Assembly: GCF_001421505.1 (NCBI RefSeq)
Contig: NZ_LMKL01000001.1
Location: forward strand, 682,001 to 746,000
Source: Sphingomonas sp. Leaf17
GTDB taxonomy: Bacteria > Pseudomonadota > Alphaproteobacteria > Sphingomonadales > Sphingomonadaceae
Reading direction: 5' to 3'
DNA length: 64,000 nucleotides
A program made the position numbers and the translations under genes. Shown one piece after another: positions 51,512-59,626 of this stretch. Positions within the stretch are counted from its first letter, which is position 1. Each line of letters opens with the position of its first letter. The notes beneath the pieces were generated by a model, which had not been told where the DNA came from, did no database searches, and saw only the letters and a list, made by a program, of their open reading frames with translations.

Positions 51512-52186
51512 TTGCGCCGCTCGGTCCTGTTCGCCATCGTCCTGGCGGTCGTCGGCACGCTCGGCATCGTCGGCTGGCACAAGGCGACCCGCTGGCGACC
51601 CGCGCCCGCCGACTATCCGTTGCAGGGAATCGACCTGTCCGAAGGGGCCGGCGCGGTCGAATGGCCGATGGTCCGTGCGGCCGGCGCGGACTTCGCCTAT
51701 GTCGTCGCGACCTCGGGCCGCGACCGCCGCGATGCCGGATTCGAGGCGAACTGGGCGGCGCTGCCCGAGGCGGGCCTGCGGCGCGGGGCGGTCCATGTCT
51801 ATTCGCTGTGCCAGCCCCCGGTGGATCAGGCGAACGCGTTCAACACCTTCGTGCCGACGTCGGCCGACGCGTTGCCGATGGCGGTCGATGTCAGCTTTCA
51901 CGACGACTGTACCGCGCGGCCCGAGCGCGCGGCGCTGGTCGCCGACCTTGCCCGGTTCGTGACGATGGTCGAGACACACACGGGCAAGCCCGCGCTGCTG
52001 CGGATCGCGAAACCGGTCGAATCGCGCTATGCGCTGACCGAGGCGCTCCACCGGCCGACCTGGGAGATGGCCAATTTCCGCGCGCCGGACTATGCCGCGC
52101 GGCCCTGGGCGATGTGGCGGGCGAGCGACATTCGGCGGATCGACGGGGTCGAGGGACCGGTAAACTGGGACGTGGTGGCACAATGA
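51512..52186 (+). CDS. GH25-like protein lacking the catalytic Glu
   Basis: A 224-residue membrane-anchored protein. An N-terminal transmembrane segment (LRRSVLFAIVLAVVGTLGIVG) precedes a GH25 lysozyme fold: GIDLSEGAGAVEWPMVRAAG is the family start with its Asp. The family's D-x-E pair, where the Glu is the proton donor, reads D126-V-S128 here. A later region has PVNWDVV where active enzymes usually have Asp. It may bind peptidoglycan without cutting it, or use a different residue. The start is TTG, 5 nt after the UPF0262 stop. It overlaps cdd by 4 nt. Confidence 0.82.
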   Translation: MRRSVLFAIVLAVVGTLGIVGWHKATRWRPAPADYPLQGIDLSEGAGAVEWPMVRAAGADFAYVVATSGRDRRDAGFEANWAALPEAGLRRGAVHVYSLCQPPVDQANAFNTFVPTSADALPMAVDVSFHDDCTARPERAALVADLARFVTMVETHTGKPALLRIAKPVESRYALTEALHRPTWEMANFRAPDYAARPWAMWRASDIRRIDGVEGPVNWDVVAQ

Positions 52187-52632
52187 CCGACGAAGCACGA
52201 CGACTGATCGACGCGGCCCGCGCCGCCGCGACGAATGCCCATGCGCCGTATTCGCGCTTCGCGGTCGGCGCGGCGGTGCTGCTGTCTGACGGCAGCATCG
52301 TGACGGGCGCGAACGTCGAAAATGCCAGCTACGGCCTGTCGCTCTGTGCCGAAACCGTGGCGATCGCGACCGTCAGCGCAAGCGGGCGGCTGCGCGAGGT
52401 CGTCGCGATCGGCGTCATCGGCGGAGCGATGGACGCCGCCGGCCGCGCCACCGGTGACACGCCGGTGCGCCCCTGCGGCCGCTGCCGCCAGGTGCTGAAC
52501 GAGGCCGCACAGATGGGCGGCCGCGACCTGGCCGTCCACTGCGCGGGCGCGCAAGGCGACGCGATCGCCAGCTACCGCCTGTCGGCGCTGCTACCCGACG
52601 CCTTCGGACCGGCGGATCTGGGGATTGGGTGA
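52183..52632 (+). CDS. cdd: Cytidine deaminase
   Basis: Zinc enzyme converting cytidine and deoxycytidine to uridine forms in pyrimidine salvage. The 149-residue homotetrameric type has the zinc ligand Cys55 and proton-shuttling Glu57 in LCAET, and Cys98/Cys101 in PCGRC. The substrate loop VGAAVLLSDGSIVTGANVEN is intact. It overlaps the GH25-like gene by 4 nt, and its last 42 nt overlap the convergent arsR-type gene. Confidence 0.95.
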   Translation: MTDEARRLIDAARAAATNAHAPYSRFAVGAAVLLSDGSIVTGANVENASYGLSLCAETVAIATVSASGRLREVVAIGVIGGAMDAAGRATGDTPVRPCGRCRQVLNEAAQMGGRDLAVHCAGAQGDAIASYRLSALLPDAFGPADLGIG

Positions 52633-52944
52633 CGCGCCCCGATTGTCGTCCGCCAACGCCTGACTTTCCCGCCTTAACGGCCGACTGACCGGGCAGACAT
52701 CCTGCACGAAGCCGTTCAGCGTGTTCGCCAGACTTTCCGGCACCAGACGATAATAGATGAACTGGCCTCGCTTCTCGCTGGCCACCAGACCGGCTGATTC
52801 CAGCACGGACAGATGCTGCGAAATCGAAGGTTTCGACATGGCGAACCGTGACGCGATTTCGCCGGCATTCAGCTCGGCATGCGCGAGATAGGCGAGGATT
52901 TTCCGACGCGGTGCCGACGCGAGGGCTTCGAAGATACGTTGCAT
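52591..52944 (-). CDS. ArsR/SdpR-type winged-helix regulator
   Basis: A 117-residue repressor-like protein. The winged helix is RKILAYLAHAELNAGEIASRFAMSKPSISQHLSVLESAGLVASEKRGQFIYYRL. It lacks the Cys metal sites of ArsR/SmtB, as do SdpR-like members; a lone Cys is in QDVCPVSR. It diverges from a desaturase gene with an inverted repeat between them, so it probably controls itself and the desaturase. The 3' end is antisense to cdd for 42 nt. Confidence 0.9.
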   Translation of the reverse strand: MQRIFEALASAPRRKILAYLAHAELNAGEIASRFAMSKPSISQHLSVLESAGLVASEKRGQFIYYRLVPESLANTLNGFVQDVCPVSRPLRRESQALADDNRGASPNPQIRRSEGVG

Positions 52945-53008
52945 GCGGACTCCTTAGCCTCGGCATATAGGCGCTAAACTAACTATCGACAAATCCAGCC
53001 TCTGGTGT

Positions 53009-53024
53009 TTAGGTTATTGCCTAA
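53009..53024. promoter_or_regulatory. Candidate operator between the arsR-type gene and the desaturase
   Basis: TTAGG-TTATTG-CCTAA, a perfect 5-bp inverted repeat 20 nt before the desaturase ATG. A related TAAACTAAC stretch lies closer to the arsR-type gene (about 52975). Position and symmetry fit a dimeric winged-helix repressor. Confidence 0.5.
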
Positions 53025-53044
53025 CCATCTAAGGATGAGTCGTT

Positions 53045-53944
53045 ATGCCTTGCCTGTCCAGCGATCGGATGATTGCCGACGACCAGAGCTGTGCCACCGA
53101 CGGCCGCGTGCGATGGGCACCGGCCCGATCGCTGTGGATCGGCGGCATGACACTGCTGGCGATAGTCCTGGCCCCGCTCTACGTCACACCGGGCGCGGTC
53201 GTTGTATTTCTCGTCAGTTCGGCACTGACCCTTTGCCTCGGGCACTCGATCGGCCTTCACCGCCTGCTGATCCACCGCAGCCTTTCCGCGCCGCTGTGGT
53301 TCGAGCGATTGCTCGTCTATCTCGGCACCCTCGTTGGCATGGCCGGACCGCTTGGCATGGTGCGCCTGCACGACATGCGCGACTGGGCGCAGCGTCAGCG
53401 TGCCTGCCACGACCTTCACGCCCATCGCGCGTCCTTCTGGAAAGATGCCTGGTGGCAGATGCACTGTCGGCTCGATCTCCGCGCGCCGCCCCGCTTCCGG
53501 CCCGAACGCTATCTGCGAACCGATCCCTTCCTTGCCTGGCTGGAGCGATACTGGATGGCGCAGCAGATTCCGTGGGCGATCCTGCTTCTCTGGTTCGGCG
53601 GACCGGCGTGGCTGGTCTGGGGCGTGCCCGTCCGCGTTGCGGTCAGCGTGACCGGCCACTGGCTGGTCGGTCACATCACGCATCGCCGCGGCCCACAGGG
53701 CTGGTCGGTCGACGATACCGCCGTGCAGGGCCACGATCTGCCCATCGCCGCCCTCGTCACTTTTGGCGAGGCCTGGCACGGCAATCATCATGCGTGGCCG
53801 GGATCCGCGCGACTGGGTGTGGAACCGGGTCAGGCCGATCCGGGCTGGTGGGTGCTGACCATGCTGGCGCGCATCGGGCTGGTTCACGATCTCCAACAGC
53901 CCGGCGATCTCGTACCGCGCGCCGGGCTGCGGCGGGTCGCGTGA
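53045..53944 (+). CDS. Fatty-acid-desaturase-like membrane protein
   Basis: A 299-residue integral membrane protein of the di-iron desaturase superfamily. Three histidine clusters are seen: [12 protein letters not shown] (about 66-77), [19 protein letters not shown] (about 108-126, an unusual form) and [18 protein letters not shown] (about 240-257). Hydrophobic pairs lie around them. AAGGATGAG precedes the ATG. The middle box departs from the common HxxHH, so the substrate may not be a plain acyl-CoA. Divergent from an ArsR-type regulator with 100 nt between start codons. Confidence 0.85.
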   Translation: MPCLSSDRMIADDQSCATDGRVRWAPARSLWIGGMTLLAIVLAPLYVTPGAVVVFLVSSALTLCLGHSIGLHRLLIHRSLSAPLWFERLLVYLGTLVGMAGPLGMVRLHDMRDWAQRQRACHDLHAHRASFWKDAWWQMHCRLDLRAPPRFRPERYLRTDPFLAWLERYWMAQQIPWAILLLWFGGPAWLVWGVPVRVAVSVTGHWLVGHITHRRGPQGWSVDDTAVQGHDLPIAALVTFGEAWHGNHHAWPGSARLGVEPGQADPGWWVLTMLARIGLVHDLQQPGDLVPRAGLRRVA

Positions 53945-54009
53945 CGCGCACCCCCTTGCCGCCCGCCCCGCTTTCGTCGCAAGGCGCGGACGTACAAAGG
54001 GGAAGCATC

Positions 54010-54564
54010 ATGTCCGTCCTGTCCGACCGCTGGATTCGCGAACGCGCGCTGGCCGATGCGATGATCGAGCCGTTTGTCGAGAGCCAGCGCAACGAGGGCT
54101 GCATCAGCTACGGCCTGTCGTCCTATGGCTATGACGCGCGGGTGGCGGACGAGTTCAAGATCTTCACCAATGTCGACAGCGCGATCGTCGACCCGAAGAA
54201 CTTCGCCGCCAACAGCTTCGTCGACCGCAAGACCGATGTCTGCATCATCCCGCCCAACAGCTTCGCGCTGGCCCGCACGGTCGAGTATTTCCGGGTGCCC
54301 CGCGACGTGCTGGTCATCTGTCTTGGTAAATCGACCTATGCGCGGTGCGGGATCATCGTCAACGTGACCCCGCTGGAGCCGGGCTGGGAGGGGCATGTGA
54401 CGCTGGAGTTCTCCAACACCACGCCCCTTCCCGCGCGGATCTATGCGAATGAGGGCGCATGCCAGTTTCTGTTCCTCAAGGGAAACGAGCCGTGCGAAAC
54501 GAGCTATGCCGACCGGGCGGGAAAATATATGGGTCAGCGCGGGGTGACGTTGCCGAAGCTGTGA
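54010..54564 (+). CDS. dcd: dCTP deaminase
   Basis: Deaminates dCTP to dUTP for thymidylate synthesis; homotrimer of 184 residues. The motif [16 protein letters not shown] near residue 37, [30 protein letters not shown] with the catalytic Glu, and the C-terminal [14 protein letters not shown] are all family marks. No fused dUTPase activity motif is evident. AAAGGGGAAG is the ribosome site. It follows the desaturase by 65 nt, and cdd lies 1.4 kb upstream, so two pyrimidine deaminases flank the ArsR/desaturase pair. Confidence 0.96.
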   Translation: MSVLSDRWIRERALADAMIEPFVESQRNEGCISYGLSSYGYDARVADEFKIFTNVDSAIVDPKNFAANSFVDRKTDVCIIPPNSFALARTVEYFRVPRDVLVICLGKSTYARCGIIVNVTPLEPGWEGHVTLEFSNTTPLPARIYANEGACQFLFLKGNEPCETSYADRAGKYMGQRGVTLPKL

Positions 54565-54619
54565 TGCTGTTCGGGCCGGGCTGATCCGGCATTCCCCCGA
54601 AATCTTGCCCCGGAAATCT

Positions 54620-54696
54620 TGGTCGGGGCGACAGGATTCGAACCTGCGACCCCCACACCCCCAGTGTGATGCGCTACCAGGCTGCGCTACGCCCCG
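54620..54696 (-). tRNA. tRNA-Pro (anticodon GGG)
   Basis: A 77-nt minus-strand cloverleaf: acceptor stem CGGGGCG/CGCCCCG, D arm with GCGC/GCGC, anticodon stem TCACA/TGTGG with loop CTGGGGG (anticodon GGG), a 5-nt variable region, the T arm with GGTTCGAATC and an encoded CCA. It reads CCC and CCU codons. Confidence 0.97.
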
Positions 54697-54708
54697 ACCG
54701 AGGGCGGG

Positions 54709-54737
54709 CAGTTACGCCGGGTTTGCGCCAGATGCAA
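54709..54737 (-). promoter_or_regulatory. Promoter of tRNA-Pro
   Basis: On the minus strand TTGCAT (54737-54732), 17 nt spacer and TAACTG (54714-54709), 12 nt before the tRNA 5' end. Both boxes and the distance fit a housekeeping promoter. Confidence 0.6.
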
Positions 54738-54914
54738 GCGGTACGCGGAGCCTTTCGTGCATTTAGCGCCCCATGGACGGCGATATCCACCCGCCGCTGA
54801 CCCGGGGGCTGGCGGTGGTCCGTGTTGCACGCCCGCGCAAGCGGTGATAGCGGGCGAGCCATGTAGGACAGGCGTGTATCGCGTCCGTCGCCTCCAAGCC
54901 AAAGTCGGGACGTC

Positions 54915-55253
54915 ATGTTCATTTCCTCTGCCTATGCCCAGGCTGCCGGCGCTGCCGCACCTTCCGGTGGCCTTGCCTCGTTCATCAGCATCGCGCCGCT
55001 GTTCCTGATCTTCGTGGTCTTCTATTTCCTCATGATCCGCCCGCAGCAACGCCGGATGAAGGCGCTGGCCGCCTCGATCCAGGCGGTGAAGAAGAACGAC
55101 ACGGTCGTGACCTCGGGCGGCATCGTCGGCAAGGTGACCAAGGTCGAGGACGCATATGTCGAGGTCGAGATCGCGCCCAACACCCGCGTCCGCGTGGTGA
55201 AGTCGACGTTGACCGAAGTCGTCAACGCAATGTCCAAGCCGGCGAACGACTGA
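54915..55253 (+). CDS. yajC: Preprotein translocase subunit YajC
   Basis: A 112-residue single-pass inner-membrane partner of SecDF. An N-terminal helix (about 25-43, FISIAPLFLIFVVFYFLMI) is followed by RPQQRRMKAL and the soluble domain VTSGGIVGKVTKV. The leading segment is an Ala-rich periplasmic stretch (QAAGAAAPSGG). It opens the yajC-secD-secF-Mth938 operon and precedes secD by 4 nt. Divergent from tRNA-Pro. Confidence 0.95.
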   Translation: MFISSAYAQAAGAAAPSGGLASFISIAPLFLIFVVFYFLMIRPQQRRMKALAASIQAVKKNDTVVTSGGIVGKVTKVEDAYVEVEIAPNTRVRVVKSTLTEVVNAMSKPAND

Positions 55254-55257
55254 CCCG

Positions 55258-56859
55258 ATGCTCGACTTTCCCCGCTGGAAGATCGCCTGGATCTGCGGCC
55301 TGCTGGCCGTGCTGTGCGCGATCGCGATCCCGAGCTTTATCCCCGAACGCTACACCCCGGCCTGGCTGGCGGGCGCATCGCGTATCAACCTGGGCCTCGA
55401 TCTGGCGGGCGGCAGCTATCTGATGCTGGAGGCGGAAACCGCCGACCTCGCCAATTCGCGGATCGAGACGATGCGCGACCAGGTGCAGGCCGAAATGCGG
55501 CGCGGCACCCCGCGCATCGCGATCGGTGACATTTCCACCCGCGGCGGTCGGCTGACCTTCCTGTTGCAGGACCCAAGCCAAGTCGATGCCGCGCGTGAGC
55601 GCCTGCTGACCATCACCGGCACCGGCGCCGGCATGACCGGCCAGCGCCAGTGGGACATCAGCGTCGTCGACACCAGCCGCTTCGTGCTGAAGCCGACCGA
55701 GGCGGGCCTGAAGGAAGCGATCGACAGCGCGATGGCGGACGCGACCGACGTCGTGCGCCGCCGTATCGACGAGCTGGGCACGCGCGAGCCGACGATCGTG
55801 CGCCAGGGCGACAACCGCATTCTCGTCCAGGTGCCGGGCCTGCAGAACCCGCAACAGCTGAAGGACCTGCTGGGCAAGACCGCCAAGCTCGAATTCAAGC
55901 TGGTCGACGAAAGCGCCGATCCGGCCGAAGTCGCCAAGGGTCGCGCGCCGATCGGCAGCCAGGTCCTGCCCTATCCGGGCAATCCGCGCGGGGCACCGTT
56001 CGAGGCGCTGAAGCGGCAGGTCATCATTTCGGGCGACGAGCTGATCGACGCCCGGCAGGAATTCGACCAGCAGACCAACGCCCCCAACATCGCCATCACC
56101 TTCGACGGCAATGGCGGGCGCAAGTTCGCGCGGGTGACGCAGGACAATGTCGGCAAGCCGTTCGCAATCATCCTCGACAACAAGGTGATCTCGGTCGCCA
56201 ACATCAACGAACCGATCCTTGGCGGTCGCGCGTCGATCTCCGGCAACTACACGGTGCAGACCGCCAACGAACTGGCCATCGCGCTGCGTTCGGGCAAGCT
56301 GCCGGTGGCGTTGAAGGTGGTCGAGGAATCGACCGTCGGGCCGGAACTGGGCGCCGATTCGATCCGCGCGGGCATCCTGGCCTGCGCCGTCGCGGTCGCG
56401 CTGGTCGTGGCGTTCATGCTGATAACCTATGGCCGGTTCGGATTTTACGCGAACCTTGCCGTCGTCATCAACGTGTTCGTCATCCTTGGCGTTCTCGCGC
56501 TGCTCGAAGGCACGCTGACCCTGCCCGGTATCGCCGGATTCGTGCTGACCATCGGCACCGCGGTTGACGCCAACGTGCTCATCAACGAACGAATCCGCGA
56601 AGAACACCGGCGCGGGCGCAGCATCGTCCAGTCGGTCGAGCTGGGCTACAAGGAGGCGTCGCGCACGATCTTCGAGGCGAACGTGATCCACACCATCTCG
56701 GGCGTCATCATGCTGCTGCTCGGCTCCGGTCCGGTGAAGGGGTTCGCGGTCGTCCTGCTGATCGGCATCTGCACGTCGGTGTTCACCGCCGTCACCTTTA
56801 CCCGGATGCTGGTCGCGATCTGGCTGCGCAGGGCGCGGCCGCAGACGATCAATATCTGA
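55258..56859 (+). CDS. secD: Protein translocase subunit SecD
   Basis: RND-type component that uses the proton gradient to complete export through SecYEG. The 533-residue protein has TM1 (about 8-26) and the INLGLDLAGGSYLMLEAE motif. Two periplasmic domains P1-head/base follow (AMADATDVVRRRIDELGTREPTIVRQG). TM2-6 end with TIGTAVDANVLINERIREE, the D-x-N-V proton-path motif. Spacing of 15 nt to secF and the shared operon confirm identity. Confidence 0.97.
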   Translation: MLDFPRWKIAWICGLLAVLCAIAIPSFIPERYTPAWLAGASRINLGLDLAGGSYLMLEAETADLANSRIETMRDQVQAEMRRGTPRIAIGDISTRGGRLTFLLQDPSQVDAARERLLTITGTGAGMTGQRQWDISVVDTSRFVLKPTEAGLKEAIDSAMADATDVVRRRIDELGTREPTIVRQGDNRILVQVPGLQNPQQLKDLLGKTAKLEFKLVDESADPAEVAKGRAPIGSQVLPYPGNPRGAPFEALKRQVIISGDELIDARQEFDQQTNAPNIAITFDGNGGRKFARVTQDNVGKPFAIILDNKVISVANINEPILGGRASISGNYTVQTANELAIALRSGKLPVALKVVEESTVGPELGADSIRAGILACAVAVALVVAFMLITYGRFGFYANLAVVINVFVILGVLALLEGTLTLPGIAGFVLTIGTAVDANVLINERIREEHRRGRSIVQSVELGYKEASRTIFEANVIHTISGVIMLLLGSGPVKGFAVVLLIGICTSVFTAVTFTRMLVAIWLRRARPQTINI

Positions 56860-56874
56860 TCGCGGGGAACACAC

Positions 56875-57843
56875 ATGAAACTTCTGAAACTTGTCCCCGA
56901 CAATACCAACATCGACTTCGTTTCCCTGCGCAACTGGGCGTTCGGGCTGACGATGGTGCTGTCGATCCTGGCGGTCGCGCTGGTGTTCACCAGGGGGCTG
57001 AACATGGGCGTCGACTTTGCCGGCGGCCTGATGATCGAGGAAAAGTTCGTGACGCCGCCGTCGCAGGACAAGCTGCGCGGCGTCATCGACAATCTGAACC
57101 TGGGCGAGGCCGCGTTGCAGCAGCAGGGTGACCCGCGCACCATCTCCATCCGCCTGCCGGTGCAGCAGGGCGCGGACGAGGGTGCGACCAACGCTGCGGT
57201 GAAGAAGGTCGAGGCCGCGGTCGCACAGGCGTTCCCGGGGGCTACCTTCTCGCGCTATTCGACGGTGTCGGGCAAGGTGTCGGGCGAGCTGATCTCCAAC
57301 GGCATCCTCGCGGTCGTGCTGGCAGTGCTGGGCATCGCCCTGTTCACGATCGTCCGGTTCGAATGGCAGTTCGGCGTGTCCACCGTCGTCGCGATCGTCC
57401 ACGATCTGCTGATGACGCTGGGGTTCTTCGCGCTGACCCAGTTCGATTTCGACCTGAACATCGTCGCCGCCGTGCTGACCATCATCGGCTATTCGATCAA
57501 CGACAAGATCGTCATCGACGACCGTATCCGCGAGAACATGCGCCGGTATCGCAAGATGGACATGCGCGAGATCATCAACCTGTCGGTCAACGAAACCCTG
57601 CCGCGCACGGTGATGACGTCGGTCACGATCCTGCTGGCGCTGGTGGCGATGCTGTTGCTGGGCGGACATGTGCTGCGCGGGTTCACCGCCGCGATGATCC
57701 TGGGCATCGTCGTCGGCACCTATTCGTCGATCTACGTCTCGTCGTCGCTGCTCATCACGCTGGGCCTGCGCGCCGAGCCGACCGCGAAGGCCCCGAGCAT
57801 GCTCGACAAGGCAGAGCGCGTCGGGCCGAAGCAGGACCGCTGA
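56875..57843 (+). CDS. secF: Protein translocase subunit SecF
   Basis: Partner of SecD. The 322-residue protein has TM1, the GVDFAGGLMIEEKF motif, a short periplasmic domain and a five-helix RND half. The latter has IIGYSINDKIVIDDRIREN (the conserved GYSxNDxVV pattern) and NETLPRTVMTSVT. The C-terminus is cytoplasmic and basic. Its TGA shares one base with the ATG of the Mth938-like gene. Confidence 0.97.
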   Translation: MKLLKLVPDNTNIDFVSLRNWAFGLTMVLSILAVALVFTRGLNMGVDFAGGLMIEEKFVTPPSQDKLRGVIDNLNLGEAALQQQGDPRTISIRLPVQQGADEGATNAAVKKVEAAVAQAFPGATFSRYSTVSGKVSGELISNGILAVVLAVLGIALFTIVRFEWQFGVSTVVAIVHDLLMTLGFFALTQFDFDLNIVAAVLTIIGYSINDKIVIDDRIRENMRRYRKMDMREIINLSVNETLPRTVMTSVTILLALVAMLLLGGHVLRGFTAAMILGIVVGTYSSIYVSSSLLITLGLRAEPTAKAPSMLDKAERVGPKQDR

Positions 57844-58226
57844 TGCGGATGGACCTGGACCGGTCGCCGGGCGGCCCGATCGTCACCGGCTTTTCCGGCG
57901 GCGGGTTCAAGGTGGGCGACGGCGCGGGCGGCGAGACGGTCCACGCCGCCGTCCTGCTGACGCCGGCGTCGGCGGACGGCTGGACACCACCGCCGGTCGA
58001 GGCATTGACCATCGCCGACGTGGCGGGCCTGCTCGGGAACACTCCTGAATTTCTCCTGATCGGCACCGGTGCGACGCTGGTGCGCCCGCCGGTCGCGCTG
58101 GTTCGCGCGGTCGAGGCGATGGGCATCGGCGTCGAGGCGATGGACAGCCGCGCCGCCGCCCGCGCCTGGGGCGTGCTGCGCAGCGAAGGCCGGTCGATCG
58201 TCGCCGCGCTCTACCCGATCGCCTGA
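57843..58226 (+). CDS. Mth938-like (DUF498/Xcc1710) protein
   Basis: A 127-residue single-domain protein of the Mth938 fold. The family motif is EFLLIGTGATLVRPP near residue 62 and VEAMDSRAAARAWGVLRSEGRSIVAALYPI at the end. Its mitochondrial relative NDUFAF3 helps assemble complex I; in alphaproteobacteria the gene commonly follows secDF, as here (TGATG junction). Its last 16 nt overlap the convergent glycosyltransferase gene. Confidence 0.9.
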   Translation: MRMDLDRSPGGPIVTGFSGGGFKVGDGAGGETVHAAVLLTPASADGWTPPPVEALTIADVAGLLGNTPEFLLIGTGATLVRPPVALVRAVEAMGIGVEAMDSRAAARAWGVLRSEGRSIVAALYPIA

Positions 58227-59407
58227 ACCGGTTCGGCTGAATAGCCGGCCACCAGCCCGGACAGGTGGTCGAACAGCGAATCGCGGTTCGCCTCCCAGGT
58301 GAAACCCGCCGCCCCTGCGCGCACCGCATCGGTCGCTGGCGGATCGGCGAGCAAGTCGGCGATGGCGGCGGCAAAGGCGATCGGGTCGCGCATCGCCACC
58401 CGGCCCGTCGCGGGCGAACGCACCACCTCCCGCGCGCCGCCGGCATCAGTGATGACGATCGGCGTGCCGCAGGCCAGCGCCTCGACCCAGGCATTGGCCA
58501 GTCCTTCCGACGCGGAGGCGAGCGCCATCACATCCGCCGCACCGATGATCGCCGGCAACGCGGCATGCGCCACGTCGCCCAGAAACCGTACCCGCTCGGC
58601 AACACCAAGCCCTACCGCCAGCGTTTCGAGCGCCGCCCGGTCGGGACCGGTGCCGGCGATGACCAGAGTGACGCCCGGCAGCGTGGCGATGGCGGTCATG
58701 ACGATGTCATGACCCTTGCGCGGGATCAGCGCGCCCAGCGACAGCACCAGCGGCCCGGTTACCCCAAGCGCGGCCTTCTGCGCCGCCCGGTCGCCGGCGA
58801 CGAAGCGGTCATGGTCGACACCGGTGTGATGAACGCGGATCCGGTCGCCCGGCAGCCCCAGCGCGATCATGTCGTCGCGCATCGCCGCCGACACCGCCAG
58901 CAGGCCATCGGCGGCCCGGCCGGCCGCGCGAACCTGGTGCGCGGTCGCGGGCGCGGTGCCCCAATGGTGGATATCGGCCCCGCGCGCCTTGATCGACACC
59001 GGTACGCCGTACCGTCGGCCAAGCGCGGCCGCCGCGACGCCGTCCGGGAAGAAGAACGATGCGTCGATCACGTCGAATCCTTCGCCCGCCGCGAGTCCGT
59101 CCAGCACCGGGGTGACCGCGCGCGCCAACGCCGCCGCATACCAGCGGCCCGCCGTCAGCGGCCACGCGCGAAACCGTGGCCGGTGGACGGTCACGCCCTT
59201 CCAGTCCTCGACCAGCGGCAGCGCGGCCAGCCGCGCATGGCGACCGCGCCGATCGAATGGAAACGGCGGCAGGCCGACCGGGGCGACCACGGTCAGCGCG
59301 ACGTCATCGCGGGCGGCGAGGCCCACAGTCTGTTGCTCGACGAACACGCCGAAATTACGCCGGGTGGCATCAGGAAACAGCGAGGACAGGGTCAGGACGC
59401 GTAACAT
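58211..59407 (-). CDS. GT4-like glycosyltransferase
   Basis: A 398-residue GT-B glycosyltransferase. The N-terminal half starts MLRVLTLSSLFPDATRRNFG with a donor-independent fold. The C-terminal half has the linker GPLVLSLGALIPRKGHDIV and the nucleotide-sugar region DVMALASASEGLANAWVEALACGTPIV with the E-x7-E motif. Substrates are unknown; exopolysaccharide or lipid-linked sugar assembly is likely. No other glycan gene adjoins except manA downstream in the same direction (219 nt later). Confidence 0.9.
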   Translation of the reverse strand: MLRVLTLSSLFPDATRRNFGVFVEQQTVGLAARDDVALTVVAPVGLPPFPFDRRGRHARLAALPLVEDWKGVTVHRPRFRAWPLTAGRWYAAALARAVTPVLDGLAAGEGFDVIDASFFFPDGVAAAALGRRYGVPVSIKARGADIHHWGTAPATAHQVRAAGRAADGLLAVSAAMRDDMIALGLPGDRIRVHHTGVDHDRFVAGDRAAQKAALGVTGPLVLSLGALIPRKGHDIVMTAIATLPGVTLVIAGTGPDRAALETLAVGLGVAERVRFLGDVAHAALPAIIGAADVMALASASEGLANAWVEALACGTPIVITDAGGAREVVRSPATGRVAMRDPIAFAAAIADLLADPPATDAVRAGAAGFTWEANRDSLFDHLSGLVAGYSAEPVQAIG

Positions 59408-59423
59408 ACCGGGTGGATGTAGT

Positions 59424-59454
59424 GCGGGCGGGTTAAAAGTCTTGTCCCGCCCGC
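59424..59454. repeat. Inverted repeat upstream of the glycosyltransferase gene
   Basis: GCGGGCGGG (59424-59432) and CCCGCCCGC (59446-59454) around a 13-nt AT-richer loop, 16 nt before the glycosyltransferase ATG on the minus strand. It would be in the 5' leader or promoter and could hide the ribosome site. Confidence 0.55.
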
Positions 59455-59509
59455 AAGGGGCCTTCCATCAGGCCCTTCGATTGGCGGCCGGCGTCACGGA
59501 GCGCGCATG

Positions 59510-59538
59510 CCCCCCCCCCCGCGAAGGCGGGGATCCAG
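59510..59538. repeat. Eleven-C tract fused to a REP-like unit
   Basis: A run of 11 C (59510-59520) leads into GCGAAGGCGGGGATCCAGG, a right-hand REP-like unit. It lies in the gap between the glycosyltransferase start and manA end; no gene is seen. A run of this length is prone to slippage and to sequencing error. Confidence 0.8.
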
Positions 59539-59626
59539 GAGAATAGGGTAAAGCAGCGTGGTGCAAGGAAACGCCACCACGACCCGCCTGGACTATCCCG
59601 GCGCACCGACGCCGGGACGGCATGGA

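Noticed and set aside
55222..57669. An 815-codon open frame on the minus strand
   Set aside because: Antisense to secD and secF; His/Asp/Arg-rich composition with no motif, a mirror of the real codons.
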